A stretch of DNA of 64,000 bases from Gordionus sp. m RMFG-2023 (GCF_954871325.1 NC_088775.1:23351561-23415560), one strand, 5' to 3'. Shown: positions 1 through 12,587, numbered from the stretch's first letter. Notes: generated by a model not told the origin, from the sequence alone. Numbers and translations are program-made.

Positions 1-1488
1 TAGATAATAAATAATTTGAGACAAAAACTAGATAATTTATGTAAATTTATGATTCTAAGTATAGCTATAATATATTTGGAAATTTTCAAAATAATGGGGC
101 CACTGTCATATCTTCAAACTAAAAAATTAGGTAATTTGTCAGCATGGAAAATGTAAGAAGATGCTAAATCTTTTGTATCATCGATTCAAAATAAAGCAAT
201 AAAATGGCTGCTAATTTAAATGAAACATTTTCATATTTATAGCTCCCGGAGAGTATCTGAGTACAAAATGCTTTGTAAAAAGGTCGAATAAGACGAGCGA
301 AGAGAATATATAGTGAATGCCAAGATGAACGTCCTCAAGAATCGATTGACCTTTATAGGTTCGAACTATTTCGTCCTATCCGGAACTACTTTCTGCGAAT
401 TGAGAGCTTATCTTGAATGTGCAATATTTGCATCCGAAATAAATAGTATAGGTATATCTGAAAAGGCCTTGGAAAAACTGGCACAATTGGCATATATATT
501 GAGTGTTAAATTTCATAACGAATTATGTTCATTTGCCAGTTTATTCGAAGATTTGGTAGCAGAATTAAAAGAAACGGACGATAATATCGCATGTACAAGT
601 GAGGATTCAAATGAAGATGGAATATTACAATATGATAATAAATCAGTGTGATAATAAATGTACCAAGTGTTTAATATGCGTGTATGAAATTCTTAAAAGA
701 TACAATATGCATACAAGTGACACTAATTTATTTTTGGCTTATGAATACATTTTAACTTTATCATTTACGCAGGTTAATTGCGAGAAAGCATTTAGTAAAT
801 TAAAAATTATAAAAATAAGCTGAGAGCTAATATCGACCAAGAAAAATTAAAAGTGTTTTTAATGATGTAAGTTGAACGAGAACTATTAGCATAGATTGAA
901 CTAGAAGATATTCCTGTATATTTGCGCAAAGGTTCAAAGTTAATGAGAGATTTATTAGCGTAAAAATTATATATTTTCTTTATTCTTTTATTAGAATCTT
1001 ATTAATATTATTTACAATATGATCGGTGCCTGATTTTATAAAAGTGCAGCAATTTTATTATCTCTAATATTGTATAACTGCAATAATTTTATATTTATAA
1101 TTAATTCCTTTAATATATTGAGTATCCATTTTTTTTATATTTAACATGTGATGTATGATTTAATTTTATAGTGCAATATCGTCTAATATAAAATATATAT
1201 TTTCGATGAATATTATTTTATATAGGTAATGAATATGATTTTAGATGTGCATTTTTTTAAAATAAAATATATAATTATCGTATAATACTTTTCTTATTTT
1301 TACTAAAAATGTAAAACGTTTGAACTTATTTTCAAAAAATAAGAAACCATTTAAGGAAACTCGGTCGAAGACCGGGCAAAAGCGGGCCGAAGGCCCGCAA
1401 AATGGGGGTATGGGGGTGTCGCCCCCATATAAATGTGGCCGCTATGAAAAAATGCCCACGAGGCCGTAGCGTCGCCAGTCCGCCCCTG
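1..1488 (+). mobile_element. 3' part of a TTF/ZMYM-type hAT transposon
   Basis: The window opens inside a hAT element. At 700-960 the plus strand encodes a degraded hAT C-terminal dimerisation domain (CEKAFSKLKIIK, then LRANIDQEKLKVF, then VERELLA), the pattern of TTF-finger hAT transposases. In-frame stops and a frame change interrupt it. An open frame at 313-651 upstream is probably more transposase but I cannot place it. The right terminus is the GC-rich end at 1350-1488; on the minus strand it starts CAGGGGCGGACTGGCGACG, a classic hAT terminal inverted repeat. The presumed 8-bp target duplication is ATGGAGTT (1489-1496). The left end is outside the window, so element length is unknown. 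The GC-rich end stands out sharply from the AT-rich surroundings. Confidence 0.7.
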
Positions 1489-1496
1489 ATGGAGTT

Positions 1497-3117
1497 GAGC
1501 TCTTCAATTAGGGTGGGATTGGGCTTGATCAAGAGGTGGAATAGTCTGATCTTTCAAATTTGAGATGCCAAGATATGTTGATGATTTAACTTGATCAAGA
1601 GAATGAATTAACATAATATCTTCTAATCTAATATTTGATCTTGACTTTTAGTAGTGGTGGTCATGTACAAATGTTTGAAAATTTAGGGGAGAGAGTTATT
1701 GATTAGGGTAGTGAAAGAACTTTGAATACATATTTTTGTCCATTAGCGTCAAAAAAATTTTCTTTACTTCTGCCACTGCCATGAAGATGATAATCCAATA
1801 AATTTAATAATAGGTTGATATTTATTCAATTTTATATAATATTTCCGTCGGCTAGGGTTAGCTCTTTAAATATTCACAAAGATATGGCTCCTATGACAAT
1901 GATATTCTGATGAATTCGCAGATTCCAAGCGAAAATTAAAAATAACATTATAATAAGTCTAATATTTTTTATATAATAATTTTATATACAAATTTGTTTT
2001 TATTATTAGTCAATATTTTATACATATCACAATTAGTATATTTAATTTAAAAAAATTATTCTACTTATATTTTATGTGAATTTTCTATAAGGCGAGACCT
2101 TTTTAAAGCAAATTTCAAAAATAATTATACAACTTAAATTTAAAAATATCTTTTTAAAAAAATTTACCATTTAAATTTGTTAATTACTACGTAATCCAGT
2201 GCTTACAGTATCTTTATACTTACTATCAATTTAGTTTTGAAAAAAAACTTAAAAATTCCATTTTTTAAAAAATTGTATTCAACGAAATATAATTTAATCA
2301 AAAATTTAATTTCTAAATTAACCCTTTAAAGCTCAACTTTTTAAAATAAAACTTAAAAAAAATTTTTATAAAAAATCTTCATTAATATACACTAAGGATG
2401 TAAAATTTTATTTCGACTTTTTTTTTCATAGTTTACAGGTAAAAAAAAAATCACGATACAATTTGACATCATTGAGCCAATTGCATGTATAAAAAAATAT
2501 ATATGTATTTATTATGAAATGTTTTTAAACAATTTCTATTCTGGTTAGAGTATCAATAAATTTCACATTTTTCACACTTAGTCCTTGAATGTACGCTAAC
2601 ACATAGTTTACACCTTTTTCGAGTTTTGGACGCTTCTGGCCAATGCCCCATATTAATGATATTACCTTAAATAACCTAGAACCTTTTTGTAATTTAGGAG
2701 TTTCATTTAAAGGTCTCCCTATTTTTCTTTTACTAATTTTACCTGCCATTAATAAAGCAGTAACTGTATGAATATTAGCACCTTCATGCATGAATATTAT
2801 CAAGTTCTATGTGGAGTGCATTTGTGGGCGAATCTATTACTATATTATCAATAATTAAAATTATCCTCACCATCATCAATATCTGTTAACGAAATATTAC
2901 CTTCAATTATAATTATTTTTAATTCAATGTTAATAAAATAACTTATTAAATTCTCAATGATTTAATTTGGGATCATAATTTTAAAAATATATTTAATTGT
3001 TTATATTTTTAATAATAATTTTAAAAATAAATAACTTAAACTATTTTTATTCTTATAATTTGTTAACGCCTAGCTGGCACCTAAAGGGAATGAGGGGAAT
3101 AATTTTATTTTTTGGCA
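1497..3117. other. AT-rich stretch, no recognised gene
   Basis: I see no convincing coding or repeat structure. A minus-strand open frame at 2525-2803 contains a KRKIGRPLNET stretch resembling the basic linker of some DNA transposases. The minus strand just upstream of it (about 2860-2915) reads as an acidic peptide, so this may be a transposase scrap. I could not assign a family. Confidence 0.3.
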
Positions 3118-3299
3118 TATAAAATTCATTGTTTAGTTTTTTTTTAAAATTATATTTTTTACCAAAACGGGGGTGGGGAGAGGGGGTATTTTTATTTTAA
3201 TTTAAGATTAATAAAATTCATTGTTTTTTTTAAATTATATTTCTTACCAAAACGTGGGGAAGGGGGGGGGGAGAGGGGGTATTTTTATTTTAATTTAAG
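3118..3299 (+). repeat. Two tandem copies of a ~95-bp G-tract repeat
   Basis: Two near-identical units start with AAAATTCATTGTTT and each carries a block reading ACCAAAACG plus a G-rich run ending GAGAGGGGGTATTTTTATTTT. The second copy has a longer uninterrupted G run. No coding potential. Confidence 0.7.
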
Positions 3300-3496
3300 A
3301 AAAAATTTACCATTTACTTTCAAAAATATTAATGGTTATTTATTATATTTATAATAATAATAATATAAGGAAAGTTACAATATTTATGTTATAAAATCAA
3401 AAAAAATAATGATTAACGAAAGAAAAAAAAGAATATTATATACTATATCTATATTTCGCAAGAAACAATTTATGATATTTATATTAATATTTAAAC

Positions 3497-4136
3497 CAGC
3501 AGTCACTTAACCAAAGGAGTATTTGACCTGGTCAAATACGGTCAAATTGATCACAATTTTTGTTTATTTTTTGGGTCAACAATATCAAGAGGGGAATCTC
3601 ACTAGTAGTGAATTTAATGAAGTATGTGATATAATTCTAGAATTAGCTATTTTACAAGATAGTGATGACCAAAATATTTTAAGTGATATAATTAATTTCA
3701 AAAGCAAAAACAGCATGTTTAATATAGCGAATTAGGAAAGTAGTAATTTCCAAAAATAATCAATTCCGACCTCAAGTTAATAGATTAAACTTTGCCCACC
3801 ACATTAAGAAATTAATGATTCCTAGTTCTACTTCTTATTTTGAAGGAAATAGGTTGATTTGGGTTAATATTCTTATAAAAATAGTAATCGATTGAAGATC
3901 TAAGACATCAGGAAAATTGATTAAAAAATATTAAAGAAAATAATAATATTGAATATGAATCAGAACAAGAATCTGCTACGGATAGCTAAATGTTAGTTAT
4001 TTAATGACAATGAATTTAAAAATTTAATAATATAGATATTAACTTAAAAAAACATATTTGAATTTGACCATATTTTACCGGTAAAATATCGGTCAATTGA
4101 CCGAAACTTATTTGACAGGTCAAATGCACAACCCTG
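3497..4136 (+). mobile_element. Non-autonomous hAT-like element, 640 bp
   Basis: The right end is CAGGGTTGTGCATTTGACC read on the minus strand, a hAT-type terminus. The left end has an imperfect partner, CAGCAGTCAC followed by TATTTGACCTGGTCAAATAC. Flanks are ATTTAAAC (3489-3496) and ATTTAAGC (4137-4144), an 8-bp target duplication with one mismatch. The inside has a 70-codon open frame (3523-3735) of unknown identity. The subterminal regions share TTTGACC/GGTCAAA palindromes, likely transposase-binding sites. Confidence 0.6.
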
Positions 4137-4429
4137 ATTTAAGCCGCTAAAAAAAATATTTTGCAAATTATAGGTGCTGAACTAGGAGGGAAAAGGGAGG
4201 TTTCGAAGAAACATTTTTAGGATTTCGAATTGGATTTTTTGTTTAAGAGATAAGGACTCGTTTTTGATCCCTGTCCTTAATGCAATTCTTCTACCCAATT
4301 GATTTAAGAACTTTAGGGAATGGGGACCGGGGTCTCCCAGAACGCTAAAAATTAGGGGAATAAATATAAAAGAATTGGGGAGGAATCTATATTTATTAAA
4401 CTTATCGAGTTCTTGGAGTTCCAGGGGTG

Positions 4430-4757
4430 CGGTATTTCCGTTAGCCGGATAGGAGGTAACACGCGAGACATCCCAAACAAGTCTTTTGCCGCCGTGATCC
4501 GGCTTGGTTAAAGAAACAAGACGAGCGCCAAAAAGAATTAGACGAATACAAAGAGGAACTTCTCATAAAAGGATATTATTGCAAAGTTTAGTTAATCATT
4601 TCATCAAAGGGTCAATAAAACCATTATCATAGCACTGAATTAAATCAGCAAAAAAACCGGGTCTAAAACCATCTAACCCACCTGTTTTCCCTTTTTTAAA
4701 GGACTTCAAGCACTTAAGTACTTCATCACAGGTATGATTGGTTTGGGAAATTAGCTT
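4430..4757 (-). pseudogene. LINE reverse-transcriptase fragment
   Basis: On the minus strand, 4757 to 4595 reads DEVLKCLKSFKKGKTGGLDG followed by FRPGFFADLI. This is the N-terminal fingers motif of non-LTR retrotransposon reverse transcriptases (K..K.pGpDGi.peff). After in-frame stops the frame resumes with LILFGARLVSLTKPDHGGKR (about 4545-4485), the next conserved block (GRLi.L.K.dGg.RPI). No palm motif follows, so only a small 5' piece of the RT remains. GC content is above the surroundings. The stretch at 4145-4430 is also GC-richer and may belong to the same insertion. Confidence 0.6.
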
Positions 4758-4759
4758 CA

Positions 4760-6280
4760 ATTTATAAGTAATATCATATTTTGAACAATAAATTTATTCA
4801 ATACATATCATTATTAATAAATAAAAATGCATTTCAATATTTTATGGCCTAATAGCCTCTTGAAGTGGTTTGCCTCACCCTGCTATCGGAACTTGTTGAA
4901 CAAAATTATCACTTTTACAAAAATTAAAATTTAAAAAAAAATCTTAAGATTTTTTATAAGGCACCTTTATAGAATATAGATTTAGGTATCTAATCATAAG
5001 AGCTGCCAATTTTGTAAAAATTGGTTCGAATAACTCCAGTCTCTCCTATATAGATAAGAGTTTAAAATAAAGGGACCAATTGTTTTGACTATAAAAGAGT
5101 CGACTTGAGTTAATCAACTAATTCGAATAACGTCTAGAGACTCTGAGTCGGGTGAACTGTCTTTTTAACAACACAATGTCTATTGTTGCTAAATAGTTGA
5201 CCGAGGCCGGCAAAACGACTCATATTCAAACCGATTAATTAGTCATGAGTCGGCTGAAGCCCGACCCGTGCGCTATTTTTGAATAAAATATTTTTATCAT
5301 TTCTCTAAATTGGTATCATATTAAATAACTTCTGAACCGGCTTGAACACAGGCCGAAAACACTAATTAGGTATAATAATTTAAATTAAATATATAAAAAA
5401 ATAATAAAACTTACATCATCTTCATTCTTCTGTTGAGAATCCATATTAGTATTAGTATTTTCTAACTCCAAATCTCTAAATAAGGTCTTCTTTTTTTTAT
5501 AAAACATTGGGTTTATTAGTTTTAAATATAAAATTAATATAAATTACTTCATCTTCTACTATCTCTTGAGAATCCATCATAGTAATGGCATATACAAAAA
5601 CTTACTGGTGCCATCAAGGCGCTATAATCATTGAAATTTAAAATAATAAATATAATATAAATAATACATTTTAATGAAATAATTTAAAGAACCAAAAAAT
5701 CTTGCTAGATTATTATTACAAATTTTAAATAACATTGGGAAAGAGATACGTAAGAGGGATTTATATTTTCTAAAATAATAAATTAAAGAAATGTACAAAA
5801 AAATAATGGTGCTAGGCCTTAAAAAATCGATAAACTTACTTTAAAATTTAAATGGTTATGTAATTAAAAAGTGTGCTCTCATCTCATAACCACATCTGAT
5901 CTTATGTTGTGATTTAATCTTGACGTGGATGCTACCTATTTCAAACAGTTTAAAATTTAATAATTAAATTTTCTTTTCTTTTGGGCCATAGGTGAAATCA
6001 TATTTTTATTCACATCGATTTATATTCATCCATGTAAATAAAATCTAAGAAGTTTTTAAATCTCATAAGCTTTTCCCACATATAACATCCACAACAATTA
6101 TTTGTACTTTGGACAAATGTTAAAATTGAAGCATATATTTTTTAATGTTACCTGATAAATTTTAAATAAAAATTAAAAAATTTTTAACCGGTCCGCTCGT
6201 AATTTTTGATATTATTTAGCTAGCTAGCCCAATAAGATAAAGTGGTGTAACTAAAAGTCTGCTCGTTTCAGCTAAAAAGT
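4760..6280. other. AT-rich stretch, nothing recognised
   Basis: No splice-consistent coding exons, transposon termini or arrays were found. A moderately GC-rich patch at 5080-5270 (GACTCATATTC, GAGTCGGCTGAAG) may be an old element end but has no partner I could find. Confidence 0.4.
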
Positions 6281-7345
6281 TGAAAAATAGACAATTGTTA
6301 CTTTTCTATGGTACATCTTCACTAAAATTTTATTTTAACATCTTTACAATATATATTTTTACCTATTTGTTTTAAAAAAATTCAAAAAAGTTCACAAATA
6401 ACGATTATGACAATTATCAGGTACATCTTCACTGAAATTTTATTTTAACATCTTTATAATATATATTTTTACCTATTTACTTTAAAAAAATTCAAAAAAG
6501 TCCAAAAATAACGATTATGACAATTATCACGTTTCTATGGTACATCTTCACTGAAATTTTATTTTAACATCTTTACAATATATATTTTTACCTATTTGCT
6601 TCGAAAAAATTCAAAAAAGTTCACAAATAACGATTATGACAAAAGTTCAAAAATAACGATTATGACAATTGTCACCTTTCTATGATACATCTTCACTGAA
6701 ATTTTATTTTAACATGTTTACAATATATATTTTTACCTATTTGTTTTAAAAAAATTCAAAAAAGTTCACAAATAACGATTATGACAATTGTCACTTTTCT
6801 ATGGTACATCTTCACTGAAATTTTATTTTAACATCTTTACAATATATATTTTTACCTATTTGCTTTGAAAAAATTCAAAAAAGTTCAAAAATAACGATTA
6901 TGATAATTGTCACTTTTCTATGGTACATCTTCACTGAAATTTTATTTCAACATCTTTACAATATATATTTTTACCTATTTGCTTTGAAAAAATTCAAAAA
7001 AGTTCACAAATAATGATTATGACAATTGTCACTTACTTTTCTATGGTAAATCTTCACTGAAATTTTATTTTAACATCTTTACAATATAAATTTTTACCTA
7101 TTTACTTTAAAAAAATTCAAAAATAACGATTATGACAATTGTCACTCTTCTATGATACATCTTCACTGAAATTTTATTTTAACACTTTTACAATAAATAT
7201 ATTTTTACCTATTTACTTTTCAAAAATAACGATTATGACAATTAATATTTTTCTATGATGGTACATCTTCACTGAAATTTTATTTTTACATCTTTACAAC
7301 ATATATTTTTACCTAAAAAATTTAAAAAATGTTCAAAAATAACGA
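6281..7345 (-). repeat. Satellite array, 119-bp monomer, about nine copies
   Basis: Nine or so head-to-tail monomers of about 119 bp carry GGTACATCTTCACTGAAATT, ACGATTATGACAATTGTCAC and TTTTTACCTATTTG. Neighbouring repeats are spaced 119 bp where intact (for example 6410 to 6529); some are shortened or carry extra pieces. The orientation is opposite to the arrays at 49.3-50.9 and 54.0-55.0 kb, which consist of the same monomer. The core GACAATTGTC is a perfect 10-bp palindrome in every good copy. Confidence 0.9.
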
Positions 7346-7365
7346 TTATGTTATGTTTAATGACA

Positions 7366-7612
7366 TAATTTAGTCGACGTTATTAGTTCTTTTAGTCGAC
7401 GTTATTAGTTCTTTTAGTCGACTGAATTAGTTCTTTAAGTCAACTTAATTATTTCTTTTAGGCGACTTGTCGACTATATTAGTCGTTTTAGTCGACTAAA
7501 TTAGTCGACTAATAGACTAATTTAGTTGCTAAAGTTTTTAGTCGAATTTTTCGACTAAAACTATTAGTTAGTCGTGTGTTAGTCGACTAAATTTAGTCGA
7601 TTAACAACACTA
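7366..7612 (-). mobile_element. End of a hAT-like element packed with GTCGAC motifs
   Basis: About 250 bp contain roughly a dozen copies of TAGTCGAC or close variants, many as GTCGAC palindromes. They stop abruptly at a terminus that reads TAGTGTTGTTAATCGAC on the minus strand, a hAT-like end resembling the MITE family at 22159. The next eight bases, GCTAAAGA (7613-7620), are the putative target duplication. Immediately after comes hAT-A transposase sequence, so this element inserted into hAT-A. Its other end was not identified; the satellite at 6281-7345 may be its interior. Confidence 0.5.
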
Positions 7613-7932
7613 GCTAAAGACCATCTTAAGGATTAATGGCATATGCAAAACTCCATTATTTACAATATATAGGAGGCTACGACAATACTAATTGGTTGTA
7701 GTGATAATAATGATAATGAGAGCACTTGAAATTTTATTTTTAGAAAAAGAAAATCACATTATCATCAGATAGAAAGGAGGATCAAAAAATGCCTATTGCA
7801 TCTTTAATAGAAAGGTTCTCAGAAGTTAAAATAATAAATAAAGATACAAATATTTTAAAATTCTGGGAAGAAAATTCTTCAATATATCCAAAATTATATA
7901 TCTTATCTAGAATCGTCATGGCTGTACCGATG

Positions 7933-9954
7933 TAACGTTTTAAAAATACTCCATTTTTTTATATACTCCTAGCTTATTTGTGGAGTATTTTCAGATTATA
8001 TTGTTCGATTATAATGTATTTACATATCAGAGTATATTTAGATCAATGTAATTTTTATGATATTTTATTGAAAAAATGTTCATTTCAATCAAGAAACATT
8101 ATTTTTGAAAAATATTTTTGTCAATCAAGAAACATTATTTTTAGCTACTACAATTTAAAGATTTACATCCTGAAAGTAAGGCTGCATTCATAGTGGAGAC
8201 GGATCTGATTTTTACATCCGTTCCGTCAAAAGTCAATCTCATTAAAAATGATATATATGTTCATAGTGCGTCCGTTCCGATACCTTCCGTCTTAAAAACG
8301 GATCCGGCAAATTTTGAAGTCAAAACATTTTGACTTTTTGATCCGGCAAATCTTATAGAGCGTTATAACGTTACTTACAATTTTTTTTATAGTCTATGAA
8401 CATTTATATCATTTTTAATGAGTTTGACTTTTGACGGAACGGATGTAAAAACGGATCCGTCTCCACTATGAATGCAGCCTAATATATTTTCATTAGTCAC
8501 ATTTTTATTTTTAGATTCCCAACCCATTATTTCATCATTAAAAGATACACAAGTGTTTTAAATAACTCTTAATTGCCAAACTACATTTATATTTATGTCG
8601 ATGAGTATAACTACTGCAATGTAAAGATTTACATCATGAAAGTAATATATTTTCATTAATCACATTTTTATTCACTATACACAAAAATAAAATTGTAAAA
8701 CCTTTCACTGCATAACCATATTTTATATCTGAAATTAAGTCATATCAAATTCGGTATCTTTATTTTAAACAGCGAAATTCTTAGGGATAATAATTTTGTG
8801 ACATGTCCTAGTTTTATTGTAATTTTTATAATATGAAAACATTTTTTTTATCTAAAATGTCAATCAAGAAGATTGGAATTATAGATTGAAAAAAGATTTT
8901 ATCATTATTAATTTTTTCCATGAAATTTTCTTAAAAAATATTTTTTTATGATTTGGATTTTAAAAAAATAAAAGTTTGAATTTTAAAGACTCCAAATATT
9001 ATTAAGATTTGTTCATTAAGACTTTTTATTAAAGATTTAAAATATTATTAAGATCTTTTTATCAAGTTTTTTTTATTCTATATATATTGTTTTATAATTA
9101 GGTATTTTAACATTACATTATGCAATTATAACCATATTAACCAAATTGAAATATTCACAAGAAGTTAAATAATATATACTTAATTTCTTTTTCTCTTTTA
9201 GGTTATTTTGCAATTGATATGAAAACATTAATCTAAATATCGATAGTAGATTTTAAACTTAAAATCAGCAACCTCCCACCCTTAAACTAATTAAATTATC
9301 TTGTAATTCTCGGGTATAGGGTTTTGTTTTGTCCAACTTCTTTTGTTATTAGCCTATAGACGTTTAAATAACAGTTTTCGAACTGTTGTGCGTACAAGTA
9401 CGTGCGGCTTGCCCACAAACGTGTGAAGGGCTACTCATTGATCGCATAATTAATTTTAATTAACATTTATATTGCATATATTATTTATATCGCATATAGC
9501 ATATATTATTTATATCGCATATATTATTAATTGATTTTTTTGATCTTTATATTTACAAATTAAATAAAGGATTTTAATAAATTATTCTGAAAATTGTTTC
9601 TAACTTTGAGCAGTAACGTGATAATAGATAGTGCAAGATTTATATGTTAATCTTTGATATTTTCGAATTAAACCTTAAATAAATATATAAATTTTTAACA
9701 GTTAATATTAAATCTAAAGATTATAAGGCAAAATTACCTTAAATATCATAGGATATAGAAAAAATAATACTTATTATTCATACGTCAGTTATAAATGCCA
9801 ATATCACTAAATTTATTATATTTAATATTTATATATCAGTCATAAACGTCAATATCACTAAAAAATATAATATTTAATATAAGCACGTCAGTCATAAATG
9901 TCAATATCACTAAATATTGGAGTATATTTTGATCAGAGTATTTTTAAAACATTA
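7933..9954. mobile_element. 2.0-kb hAT-like insertion inside hAT-A copy 1
   Basis: The insertion splits the conserved MAVPATQ block of the transposase. Its ends are TAACGTTTTAAAAATACTCC and, inverted at the right, TAATGTTTTAAAAATACTCT, an inverted repeat of about 20 bp. Flanks TACCGATG (7925-7932) and CACCGACG (9955-9962) are an 8-bp target duplication with two mismatches. The interior has no recognisable transposase. It includes an internal duplication near 8040-8150 and 8610-8690, three copies of a TCAGTCATAAATGTCAATAT unit at 9780-9915, and a nested PIF/Harbinger-like MITE. Confidence 0.75.
8180..8479. mobile_element. PIF/Harbinger-like MITE, 300 bp
   Basis: A fold-back element with inverted repeats of about 70 bp starts GGCTGCATTCATAGTGGAGA, with an inverted partner at 8400-8479. 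It is flanked by TAA on both sides (8177-8179 and 8480-8482), the 3-bp TWA duplication typical of PIF/Harbinger. The host sequence is itself duplicated 130 bp downstream, and that second copy (around 8620-8680, GAAAGTAATATATTTTC) shows the uninterrupted site with a single TAA. No coding capacity. Confidence 0.85.
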
Positions 9955-10172
9955 CACCGACGACACAAGTACAATAATTTATGTATTAAAAATAACTATC
10001 TATTTTAGGTAAGGGTAGAACGTGAATTTTCATCTTTGAAATATATATATTGTCTAATTAAGGTGGAAATCTTAAGGATGATATTTTAGAAGATATTATG
10101 ATTGTGCGATTGAATAAAACATTTAAAATATAAATTATTTCATTTGTAAATTATGAATGTGTATATATTTAA

Positions 10173-10790
10173 CAGGGACTCGAACCGTTATTTATAACGG
10201 TTCAGTTTGGTTACGGTTCAGTATGTAAAAAATTATAGTGGTTACGTTTTGGTTACGGTTCTTAAGAAGAAATTTTTAAAGGTTCGGTTCTGCTAATTAT
10301 AAAGGTTTATAAAGGTTCATTACGGTAATTTTTTTTTTATTGAAGCAACACTATCTTTTAATTTATTTTTATTATAAGCATTTATTAATTCTATATAAAA
10401 AAAATATATAAGATTCAAAATAACTCATTTTTAAATATTTTATTTGAACGTATAAGTAATATATTTTCTAATATAAATGGATTCCTTTTTGTTCGTTGTG
10501 ACGATAACACAAATTTTAGCCCCGAAAAAGCCCTTTCTGCAGAAACTTGTGATGCGGGAACCCGGGAACCGCCAGTACTATAAGAGCAAGTTTATATAAT
10601 TCTGGATATTCAACTCATTTCCATTTCTAAAATATAAAAACTGAACCGGTTTGAACCGGTTTAACCGTTATTTATAAAGGTTCTTTTTACTCCTTCAAAA
10701 AATTATTATATCGGCTCGGTTACGGTTATGGTTCAGATATTTATAACGGTTTATAATGGACGGTTCGTTACGGTTCACTCCGGATCCCTA
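10173..10790. mobile_element. 618-bp non-autonomous hAT insertion
   Basis: It starts CAGGGACTCGAACCG and ends, inverted, TAGGGATCCGGAG. It is flanked by a perfect 8-bp duplication ATATTTAA (10165-10172 and 10791-10798). Comparison with hAT-A copy 2 at 26045-26062 shows the empty site. Ends are rich in GGTTCGGTT/AACCGAACC-type blocks that could bind transposase. No coding frame. Confidence 0.85.
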
Positions 10791-10940
10791 ATATTTAAGT
10801 ATAATAATAAATGAATGAAAAAAAATCTTATTTTGAGTCATTATTTTTATGTTCCCTGAACTCGGACCCGAACCCGGGTCCTTTTTAAATTTTATTCCTG
10901 TACCCGAACCCTTTTTTTTGTCGAAGGGTTCACATCCCTG

Positions 10941-12320
10941 TATTTAAGCATTGGGACATTTTACGCTAAATTTTTTGATAAATTTTGTGGACAATTATTT
11001 CGACGGTAAGTTAAATTAATTTCAGATTTTGTGCACAGCACCAAAAACTATATTGACTAACGTTTTAGAAGATGCATTATCTGAAAAAAATTGCTTTCAT
11101 AAAAATCTATTGTAAATTCCCTTTATATTTCTATTTAATGAATTAAAAGAAAACCATATATCGATCATAATAGTCATTTAAATGATATCGTGTTAAATTT
11201 TATTATATTATTTTGTGTATTCTATTGAAAATATATTTAAAAAAAATTTTTTTTCACCCAAAACGAATTCAAACCTTTTTGAAAACTTTACACTCTTATT
11301 TTCCCGGAAGAGGGGGGGGGGGTAACAGACGAATATAAATATAGCTTTTTTAAGGTCAATAATATTGTATCAAAAATTTAAGGAATTAATTTAAATTAAT
11401 GTAACCGAACTCTTTGACTTTGCCTTGACTCTATAAATGATAAATAATTCATTATAGAATTTCTTATAAATAATGGGTCTTAATCACTATTTCATTTATC
11501 TTGGGGGGGGGGGTATTCATTTTCGAATTACAATATATATTATTTCGTATTTTAATATTTAAAACAAATAATAATATATTTTTAAATTATCAAAATTTTC
11601 AAATTTAAAAATAGAGTTAGGTCCAAAAATTAAAAAACAAATTAAGCTAAAATAATTAAACTAAAACAATTTTTTGCTCTAAAAATTTTCTGATTTTTTC
11701 TACGAATTATAAATTCCTAATTGTAACTTTTTATTGCTATTTGACAATCAATAATTATTTATTTGTATTTGAACGAATCTAATAATTCTATTCCATGAAT
11801 TTTATTTCCATTGTTTAAAAAATAATTTTGGTTTTACACTTTAGAATGAAAAAAATACAATTGTACTTATTTCAAATTTGTCAAGGGAGGGTTTCACTGT
11901 TCCCTCCTTGGCTAAATAAGAAACAACAAATTCAAAATGGCCAAAATTTAAAAAATAACTTTATAAAGGAAATATTATTATTCGGAAAATATTCAAATAT
12001 TTTTTCTTACTGTGCGACTAATATCCATGATTATTAGATAAAATTAATACAAATTAGAGTTCTGTATATACCGGCCAGCGGGCCTGGTAAGAGTTTTTAA
12101 AAATTATTATAATATTTATGAGAGGGGTGGAGGGGGGAAGTTAAGATTCCTCTGCCCAAGAGACCAATTTTTTGTGAAATTTAGCAAGCTGAAAGATGGT
12201 GTAAAAGGTAAAGTATTTGGAAAAATATATAAAACAATTTCTAATCAAATATTTAAAAAAAGGATGTAATAAAATAATAATTTTTTTAGACTCCGCCAAA
12301 TTCGTCTCAATGTTTTGCAA
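10941..12320. other. Region downstream of the GCP3 stop codon; no gene seen
   Basis: AT-rich DNA with two long G runs (about 11311 and 11504). A 69-codon frame at 11828-12037 has no recognisable features. The GCP3 3' untranslated region should lie at the right edge of this stretch on the minus strand; no canonical AATAAA is obvious next to the stop codon. Confidence 0.4.
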
Positions 12321-12587
12321 TTATTTTTTGGTATGAGACAATCTTTTAGAAAAGGTAAGTGAAGACCTGAGTCTGACATCCCTGTTTTTGTAAAAATCGT
12401 TGAAATCGAGCCGGAAACTCAGGTAAAACAGATGCATGTAGTCCTCGTTGATAACGCAAGTGGATAAATCTTGATTATCCGGTGGTTCAGATTTGTTATC
12501 GACCAGCGAAGCATGATGCGAATGGGATTGGGACAGAGAAATCCCAGGTTTGTCCACAAGCATGAAAAGAAAATCTTTCATGAGATC
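12321..12587 (-). CDS. TUBGCP3: GCP3 exon u (last, with stop)
   Basis: Encodes DLMKDFLFML, a Ser/His-rich loop, then LSFRLDFNDFYKNRDVRLR and SHTKK before TAA. Vertebrate GCP3 ends LSFRLDFNEHYKAREPRLR ... SSHT, which identifies the paralogue as GCP3 rather than GCP2, 4, 5 or 6. Confidence 0.95.
   Translation of the reverse strand, partial: DLMKDFLFMLVDKPGISLSQSHSHHASLVDNKSEPPDNQDLSTCVINEDYMHLFYLSFRLDFNDFYKNRDVRLRSSLTFSKRLSHTKK

Larger units (their letters stand above)
7613..10940 (+). mobile_element. hAT-A copy 1 (3' part), interrupted by two insertions
   Basis: Transposase sequence at 7621-7932 matches hAT-A copy 2 at 25548-25868 (ILKFWEENSSIYPKLY, then RIVMAVP) and resumes at 9955-10130, including a short GT..AG intron and the motif for LKDDILEDIMIV. 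The right terminus is 10927-10940, the same GGGTTCACATCCCTG end as copy 2. Two later insertions split it: 7933-9954 and 10173-10790, each with 8-bp target duplications. The 5' part is lost or lies beyond the GTCGAC-rich element. The reading frame has stops and frame changes, so it is not functional. Confidence 0.85.

Noticed and set aside
1332-1532. 66-codon GC-rich minus-strand frame
   Set aside because: It covers a hAT terminus (CAGGGGCGGACTGG) and is explained by that.
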